From positions 620,001-684,000 of the forward strand of contig NZ_CP160398.1 of assembly GCF_040729435.1 (NCBI RefSeq): a stretch of DNA of 64,000 nucleotides, in the 5' to 3' direction. Position numbers and translations under genes: made by a program. Below are positions 28,801 to 37,800 of the stretch, piece by piece (positions within the stretch are counted from its first letter, which is position 1; the number at the start of each line of letters is the position of its first letter). The notes under the pieces are model-generated. The model saw only the letters and a list, made by a program, of their open reading frames with translations, was not told the DNA's origin and searched no databases. The DNA is from Pseudomonas sp. HOU2 (GTDB lineage Bacteria > Pseudomonadota > Gammaproteobacteria > Pseudomonadales > Pseudomonadaceae).

Positions 28801-31800
28801 ATCGATCACCACCACGCGCCCGCCGTTGAGCAGCGGCCCCCAGATGTCCATGGTGCTGGCGTCGAACGCCGGATTGGAGGCGAACACCACGCGATCCTGC
28901 GGGTTGAAATCGGCATAACCGTTGTTCAGCACCAGACGGCCGATGGCGCGGTGCGGGACCATCACGCCTTTCGGCGTGCCGGTGGAGCCGGAGGTGTACA
29001 TGATGTACGCCAGCGCCTGCGAGGACTGCGCCAGGTTCGGGTTGTGCGTCGGTTGGCCGCTGAGGGTCAAGCGGTCGAGGTCGATACGTGGCGCAGCGTA
29101 GTCGATGACTTCACGGCTGAGGGTCAGCAACGCCGCCGCGTGACAGTCCTCGACCATGAACGCCTGACGCTCGCTCGGGGCATTGATATCAAGCGGCACA
29201 TAGGCCGCCGCGCACTTGGCAATCGCCAGTTGCGCCACCAGCAGCTCCAGCGAGCGTGGCAGCAGGATCGCCACGTGGTCGCCGGGCTGCACGCCCTGGC
29301 TGAGCAAGTGATGCGCCAGACGGTTGGCCTGAGCGTTCAGTTCAAAGTAGCTCAGCGAATGCTCGCCATGCACCGCCGCCACCGCTTTGGGATGCGCCGC
29401 TGCCTGCTGCTGGAAAATCCCGTGCACGGTCAGCGTTTGCGGGTACTCGCGCGCCGTGGCGTTGAAGTCGTAGAGCAAGCGCTGACGCTCAGACTCGGTG
29501 AGTAACGGCACCCGCTCCAGCACGGTCTGCTCATCGTTGACCATCGCCGCCAGCAGGCGCTGCAGGTAGCCGACATAACGCTCGACGGTCGCTTGATCGA
29601 ACAACGCCGTGGCGTATTCCAGCGAACCGCGAATCACCCCGTTGACCTCACCCAGGGTCAGGGTCAGGTCGAATTTGGCCACCCGGCCCGGCGCGGCCAC
29701 GCCTTCGAGGCGCAGATCGCCCAGCGCCAGGTTCGGCCCGACGCTGCTGTCCCAGCTCAGCGTGCTCTGGAACAACGGGCTGTGCGCCAGACTGCGCGCC
29801 GGCCGGGCGATTTCCACCACTTGCTCGAACGGCAGATCCTGATGCGCCTGCGCCTCCAGCGTGCGCGCCTTGACCCGTGCCAGCAGCGTGGCCACGCTCG
29901 GTTCACCCGAGGTGTCGATGCGCAGGGCCAGGGTGTTGACGAACATGCCGATCAGGCCTTCGATCTCGGCCCGGCTGCGGTTGGCCACCGGCGAGCCGAT
30001 CACCACGTCGGACTGCCCGGACAAACGACTCAGCAACAGCGACCAGGCACTCATCAGGGTCATGAACAGGGTCACGCCGTGACGCTGACTCAAGGCTTTG
30101 AGCCCGGCACTCAGTTGCTCATCCAGGCGTACTTCGACGCTGCTGCCGGCAAAATCCTGCTGTGGCGGACGCGGACGGTCGGTGGGCAGGGTCAGCAACG
30201 CCGGCGCACCGTCGAGGGTCTGCTGCCAGTAATCGCTTTGCCGCTGCAATACTTCACCGCTGAGCCAGCGCCGTTGCCACACGGCATAGTCGCCGTATTG
30301 CAGCGCCAGTGGCGGCAACGGATCGGGCTGGCCCTGACTGAAAGCCTGATACAGCGCCATCAGTTCGCGGGTCAGTACGCCCATCGACCAGCCATCGGCG
30401 ACGATGTGATGCACGGTCAGCAACAGCACATGGTGATCGTCAGCCAGGCGCACCAACCGTCCGCGAATCAGCGAATCGTTTTGCAGATCGAACGCCGTCG
30501 AGGCCTCCTGCGCGAGCAGCGCCTGCAAGGTGGCTTCAGCCTGCGGATCCTGGCGCAGGTCGGCAATCTGCAGCAGCAGATCGCTGTCGACCGGTGCAAT
30601 CGTCACCTGCGCCTGATCGTCGACGCTGACGAAGCGGCTGCGCAGGGTTGCGTGGCGCGCAACGATCTGCGTCAGTGCGCGCAGCAAGGCTTCGACATCG
30701 AGCCGTCCATGCAGGCGCAGGCCAAGTGGAATGTTGTACGCCGAATTGCCGCCGTCCATTTGCGCCAGGAACCATAGACGTTGCTGGGCGAAGGACAGCG
30801 GCAGCGCTTGATCCGGCGCCGCCGCGACGATCTCTGGCAGCGTGCTGCGCCCGGCGCGGTTCAGCACCGCGGCCACCGCGCTGAGGTGCGGATCGGCAAA
30901 CAACTCGCTCAGGGGCAGTTCGACGCCGAGACGCTGGCGCACTTGCGACAGCATGCGCATTGCCAGCAACGAATGCCCGCCGAGTTCGAAGAAGTGATCG
31001 TGGCGGCCGATCTGCTCGACTTGCAGGGTCTCGGCCCAGATCTGCGCCAATGCAATTTCCAGTTCACCCTGTGGCGCAACGTATTCGCGGGTGATCAACG
31101 CCGCAGCATCCGGTTCGGGCAAGGCTTTGCGATCGACCTTGCCGTTGTTGGTCAACGGCAAGGCATCGAGCTGCACCCAGGTACTCGGCACCATGTATTC
31201 CGGCAACTGCGCCTGCACATGCTCACGCAGGTCGGCGAGTTCCAGCGCGCCGTCGTGCGCGGTGTAGTAGGCCACCAGCCGCAACGGTTCCTGACCATCG
31301 CGCCGGGCGAGCACCACCGCTTCGTTGATCCCCGGATAGCCCAGCAGACGATTTTCGATCTCGCCGAGTTCGATGCGGAAACCACGGATTTTCACTTGAT
31401 CGTCATTGCGCCCGATGCAATCGAGCTGCCCCGGCGCCAGCCAGCGCGCTAGGTCGCCGGTGCGATACAGCAGCGCGCCCGGTCGGTCGCTGAACGGATC
31501 ACGCAGGAACTTCTCGGCGGTCAGATCGGCGCGGTTCAGATAACCCAGCGCCACGCCCTGCCCGCCAATGTACAACTCGCCGGTCACGCCCATCGGCACC
31601 GGCTGCTGATGCGCGTCGAGCACATACACCTGGGTGTTGGAGATCGGCCCGCCAATCGGCACGCTTTCGGCGTTTTCCGCCACTTCGTGCACTTCAAACG
31701 TGGTGGCGTAAGTGGTGGTTTCGGTCGGGCCGTAGCAATGCACGATGCGCAGTTGCGGCGCCTCGTCCCGCAAGCGGCGGAAGCTGGCCGGATCGCCGCG

Positions 31801-34800
31801 TTCACCGCCGCACAGAACCATGCGCAAGCCTTTCAGGGCCTGCGGAATCAGTTGCACGTACTGGTTGAACAGCGCGGTGGTGACAAACAGGATTGTCGCG
31901 CCGCTGGCGTTCAACTCATGGCCGAATGCGTTTGGATCCAGCAGGGTCTGGTGATCGATCACCACCACGCGCCCGCCGTTGAGCAATGGCCCCCAGATGT
32001 CCATGGTGCTGGCGTCGAACGCCGGGTTGGAGGCAAACGCCACGCGATCCTGCGGGTTGAAATCGGCGTAACCGTTGTTCAGCACCAGACGAGCGATGCC
32101 ACGGTGCGGCACCATCACCCCCTTCGGCGTACCGGTGGAACCGGAGGTGTACATGATGTACGCCAGTGCTTCCGGGCTTTGCGCCAGGTTCGGATTGTGT
32201 GTCGGCTGACCGCTGAGCTCGAGCCGATCGAGGTCGATGCGCGGCGCGGCATAGTCGATGGCTTCGCTGCTGAGAGTCAGCAGCGCCACGGCGCGGCTGT
32301 CCTCGAGCATGAACGCCTGGCGCTCGCTCGGCGCGTTGATGTCCAGCGGCACATAGGCCGCCGCGCATTTGGCAATCGCCAGTTGCGCCACCAGCAGCTG
32401 CAGCGAGCGCGGCAACAGGATCGCCACATGAGCGCCCGGCTGTACGCCTTGAGCGATCAGGTAGTGGGCCAAGCGGTTGGCCCGATCATTCAAATCGGCA
32501 TAACTCGACGTTTGCCCGCGATGCACGACAGCGATGGCGTGCGGATCTGCCGCCACTTGCCTTTCGAACAAGGCGTGCACGGTCAGCGCATGCGGGTATT
32601 CCCGCTCGGTGGCGTTGAACTCGACCAGCAATTGCCGACGTTCGTCTGGCGCCAGGATCGACACCTGGTCAACGCTCAGTTTCGGGGTCTGTTCCAGTGC
32701 CAGCAGCAGGTTGCTCACCGCCCGTTGCAGGTACTCGCAGATGCGTGCGGGATCAATGCCGGGGGCAGCCAGTGCGGTGAAGCCGAAACCTTCGCCGAGG
32801 TCATCGACACTCACGCTCAACTGGTAGTTGGTGTGCTCCTGGGTATTGAGCAGTTGCATGCCGTGCCACGCGTTCGCCGCCTCCGCGGAAGGCGTGCCGG
32901 CAGCGGCGCTGTGGCGATAGTTGAACAGCGTGCTGAACAACGGCGTGCCGGCGGGCATGCCACTGCAACGCTGGGCCAGTGCCAATTGCGCATGCTCATG
33001 GTGCAGCAGCGCGTTCAACTGTTGGTGGGTGGCGAGCGCGGCTTCCTGCGCCGAGCGTTGCCCGAGATCGACGCGCAGCGGCAAGGTGTTGATGAACACC
33101 CCCAGCGCGCGCTCGGCGCCCTCGCCCGCCTGAAACCGCCCCAGCAACACGGTGCCGAACACCACCGCGTCACGCCCGGAGAGTTTTCCCAGCACCTGCG
33201 CCCAGGCCAGATGCATCAGGCTCGCGGCGCTGATCCCCAGCCGTCGGGCCTTGGCCCTGACACGCCGACTCAGATCGAGGTCGAGTACCCGGCGTGCCTC
33301 TGCGGCGTGGCCCTCGGCAATGCTGTGCAGGCCGTACGGCGCGCTCGGTTCGCTGATATCACCCAGCATCTCGCGGAAGAAATCTTCGTGATGCTGATCG
33401 CTCATCGCCGACAGGGTATGCGCCACATAATTGCGATACGGCACCGGCTCGGCCAGACGCTGCGGCTGGCCGCTGAGGAACGCCTGCATTTCGTGTTGCA
33501 GCACCTCCAGCGCCACGTGGTCCATCACCAGGTGATGGAACAGCAACAACGCCACCACCCGCTGATTGGCGGCGTCCCACGCATGCACCACGCGCATCAG
33601 CGGCGCCTGATTGACGGCCATGCGGTACTGCGCGGCGTCGAAGCGGCGGCGCAATTGCTCCAGCACATCGCCGTCCGCGTCATTCAGTTCCAGCGCTTCG
33701 CAGGCCAGCGGCGCCGTGCGCCAGACCACTTGCACCGGGTCTTGCAGCCCGTCCCAGAACAGCGAAGTGCGCAGGATGTCGTGGCGCTGGATCACGTTCT
33801 GCAAGGCTTGAGTGAAGCTGGTCAGGCGTTGTTCATCGGCAAACGCAAACTGCGCCTGCAACACATACGGATCGCCCTGCGCGGCGGACAAATGGTGGAA
33901 CAGGATGCCGGTCTGCAACGGCGCCAACGGATAAATATCCTGCACGTTGGCCACGCCGCCGGGGATGCTCGCGACGATGCGGTCAATGCTCGGCTGGTCG
34001 AGCGTCACCAGTGGCAGCAGCTCGGGAGTGATGCGCGTGCAGTCCGCAGTGATCAGGTTGGCCGCGACTTCGGCCTCCGGTTCACCGCCCACGGCAGCGG
34101 CCAGCGCGGCGAGTGTCGGCTGGTTGAACAGCACGCGGATGTCGGCGCTCAGGCCGGCACGACGCATTTTTGCCACCAGATTCACCGCCAGCAGCGAATG
34201 GCCACCGAGTTCGAAGAAATGATCGTGGCGCCCTACCCGCTCAACCTTGAGCAGTTCAGCCCAGAGCTGGGCGAGAGCGATTTCCACTTCACCGACCGGG
34301 GCTTCGTATTCACGGGCGGTCAACGCCGTCAGATCGGGGGCCGGCAGCGCCTTGCGGTCGAGTTTGCCGTTGGGGCTGAGCGGCAGTGCTTCGAGATGCA
34401 CGAACACGGCGGGCACCATGTAGTCCGGCAGGTTTTCCAGTAGAAGGCTGCGCAGCGTTTCGATTTCCAGCGGTGCACCGGTGTAGTACGCCAGCAGACG
34501 TTTGTCCCCCGGCACGTCTTCGCGAGCCAATACGGCGGCTTCCTGCACGCCATCGATCTGGGTCAGGCGTGCCTGGATTTCACCGAGTTCGATGCGCAAA
34601 CCACGGATCTTCACCTGATCGTCGTTACGGCCCAGGTATTCGATATTGCCGTCCGGCAGATAACGGGCGACGTCGCCGGTGCGGTACATCCGCCCATTGC
34701 TCTGGAACGGATCGGTGAGGAAGCGTTCGGCGTTCAACTGCGGACGATTCAGATAACCGCGCGCCACCTGCACGCCGCCGATGTACAGCTCGCCGACCAC

Positions 34801-37800
34801 ACCGTGCGGCACCGGTTGTTGCTGGGCATCGAGGATGTACATGCGGGTGTTGGCGATCGGTTTGCCGATCGGCGTGTTGTCCGGGGTACTTTCCAGCGGC
34901 CCGGCGCAGTTCCACGCGGTCACGTCCACTGCGGCTTCGGTCGGGCCGTAGAGGTTGTGCAATTCGCTGCTCGGCAGTTGCTGCTTGAAGCGTCGCACCA
35001 CGCTGCCCGGCAATGCTTCGCCGCTGCACATGACTTGCCGCAGACTGCTGCAACGTCCGGTGTCGGCGTGGGCGAGAAACACGTCGAGCATCGACGGCAC
35101 GAAGTGCAGCGTGGTGATCTGTTCGCGCTCGATGATTTCACTGAGGTACTGCGGATCCTTGTGCCCCTCGGGCCGGGCCATGACCAATCGGGCGCCGGTC
35201 ATCAGCGGCCAGAAGAACTCCCAGACCGAGACGTCGAAGCTGAACGGGGTCTTTTGCAGCACCGTGTCAGTGGAACTCAGTTGGTAAGCGTCCTGCATCC
35301 ATAGCAAGCGGTTGACGACCCCGCTGTGCTCATTGATCACGCCTTTCGGCTGGCCAGTGGAACCGGAGGTGTAAATGACGTAAGCGGTGTGCTGCGGGGT
35401 CAGTTCGGCAACTGAAAGGTTGTCGGCAGGCAGGGATTGCCATTGCGACTGATCCAGATCGATCACCGGCACGGAAGTGTCACCGAGCAACGAACGCGTG
35501 GTTCCCTGCACCAACACCGCCAACGGCGCGCTGTCCTCCAGCATGTACGCCAGACGTTCCAGCGGATACGCCGGATCCAGCGGCACATAACCGCCGCCGG
35601 CCTTGAGGATCGCCAGCAGCCCGACCACCATGTCCAGACCGCGTTCGACGCAGATCGCCACCCGCGCATCCGGGCCTACGCCCAACCCACGCAGATGCCG
35701 CGCCAGTTGATTGGCTCGGGCGTTGAGTTCGGTGTAGCTCAGTGACTTCTCACCCGCGACCACCGCGGGCGCCTGCGGCGAGCGCGCCACTTGCGCTTCA
35801 AAAAGGCCATGAATGGTTTGATCGAGGTTGTAATCGACCTCCGTGGCATTGAACTCGACCAGCAAGCGCTGCTGTTCTTCCTCCGCCAGCAGCGGCGCCT
35901 GTTCCAGCACTGCCTGATCGTTGGCGACCATCGCCTGCAACAGGCGCTGGAAGTAACCGACGAAACGCTCGACCGTGCTCTGGTCGAACAATGCTGTGGC
36001 GTATTCCAGTGATCCGCGAATGACGCCGCCGGACTCACTCAGGCTCAACGACAGGTCGAACTTGGCGAAGTGGCTCGGCTCGGCCACGCCTTCCAGCGTC
36101 AGTTCGCCGAGGGCCAGCGCAGGGCTTTCGAGGCCATCCCAACTGAGCAAGGTCTGGAACAACGGGCTGTGCGCCAGGCTGCGCACCGGCCGGGTGATTT
36201 CCACCACCTGCTCGAACGGCAGATCCTGATGCGCCTGCGCTTGCAGGGTTTGCGCCTTGACCCGCGCCAGCAGCGCTTCGACGCTCAGCTCGCCCGAGGT
36301 GTCGATGCGCAGAGCCAGGGTGTTGACGAACATGCCGATCAGGCCTTCGATCTCGGCGCGGGTGCGGTTGGCCACCGGCGAACCGATCACCACTTCCGCC
36401 TGCCCGGACAAGCGGCTGAGCAGCATTGCCCAGGCACTCATCAGCGTCATGTACAGGGTCACGCCGTGGCGCTGGCCCAAGGCTTTGAGCCCGGCGCTCA
36501 AGCGTTCGTCGAGCACGACGGCGACGCTGCTGCCGGCATAGTCCTGCTGCGCTGGGCGCGGCCGATCGGTCGGCAGCATCAGCAGCGCCGGGGCACCGGC
36601 GAGGGTCTGTTGCCAATATTCGCTCTGGCGCTGCAGCACTTCGCCGCTGAGCCAGCGCCGCTGCCACACCGCGTAGTCGGTGTATTGCAGCACCAGCGGC
36701 GGCAACGGATCCGGCTGACCGTGGCTGAACGCCTGATACAGCGCCATCAGTTCGCGGGTCAAAACACCCATCGACCAGCCGTCGGAGATGATGTGGTGCA
36801 GGGTCAGCAACAGCACATGGTGATCGTCGGCCAGGCGTACCAGTCGCCCGCGAATCAACGGATCGTCCTGCAAGTCGAACGGTCCGGAGGCTTCGCCCTG
36901 AATCAGCGCTTGCAGGGTGTCCTCGGGTTGCGGGTGCTGGCGCAGGTCTTCAATCCGCAGCAGCAGACCGGTGTCCACCGGGGCAATCAGCACTTGCGCT
37001 TCGTCGTTGAATTGCGCGAAGCGGCTGCGCAGGGTTTCGTGCCGGGCGACGATCCGCGCCAGCGCGCGTTGCAGCGCCGCGTCATCGAGACGGCCACGCA
37101 AACGCAGGGCCACGGGAATGTTGTAGGCGGTGTTGGCGCCTTCCATTTGCGCGAGGAACCACAGGCGTTGCTGGGCGAACGACAGCGGCAACGCACCGTC
37201 ACGGGTGACCGGCACGATCTGCGGTTGCTCACTGCGCCCGGCCTCGTTGAGCACTGCCGCGACCGCCGCCAGTTCGGCGTTGGCAAACAGATCGCCCAGC
37301 GCCAGCTCGACGCCCAGGCGCTGGCGCACCTGCGAGACCATGCGCATCGCCAGCAACGAATGCCCGCCGAGTTCGAAAAAGTGATCCTGGCGCCCGACCC
37401 GCTCGACTTGCAGCACGTCGGCCCAGATCTGCGCCAGCGCGGTTTCCACCTCGCCTTCGGGCGCTGCGTACTCGCGAGTGAACAGCGCTGCCAGATCCGG
37501 CGCTGGCAAGGCCTTGCGGTCGACTTTGCCGTTGGCGGTCAGCGGCAGCGCGGCGAGTTTGACGAACGCCGTCGGCACCATGTATTCCGGCAACCGGCTG
37601 AGCAATTGCGCGCGCAACTCGCCCACCGGCAGCGCTTCGACCTGCGGCTGCTCGGTGAAGTACGCCACCAGTCGCGGCTGGCCGGGTTGATCTTCGCGGG
37701 CCAGCAACACCGCTTCCTGAATGCCCGGCAACTGGTTGAGGCAGGTTTCGATTTCCCCCAGTTCGATGCGCACGCCACGGATTTTCACCTGATCGTCGTT

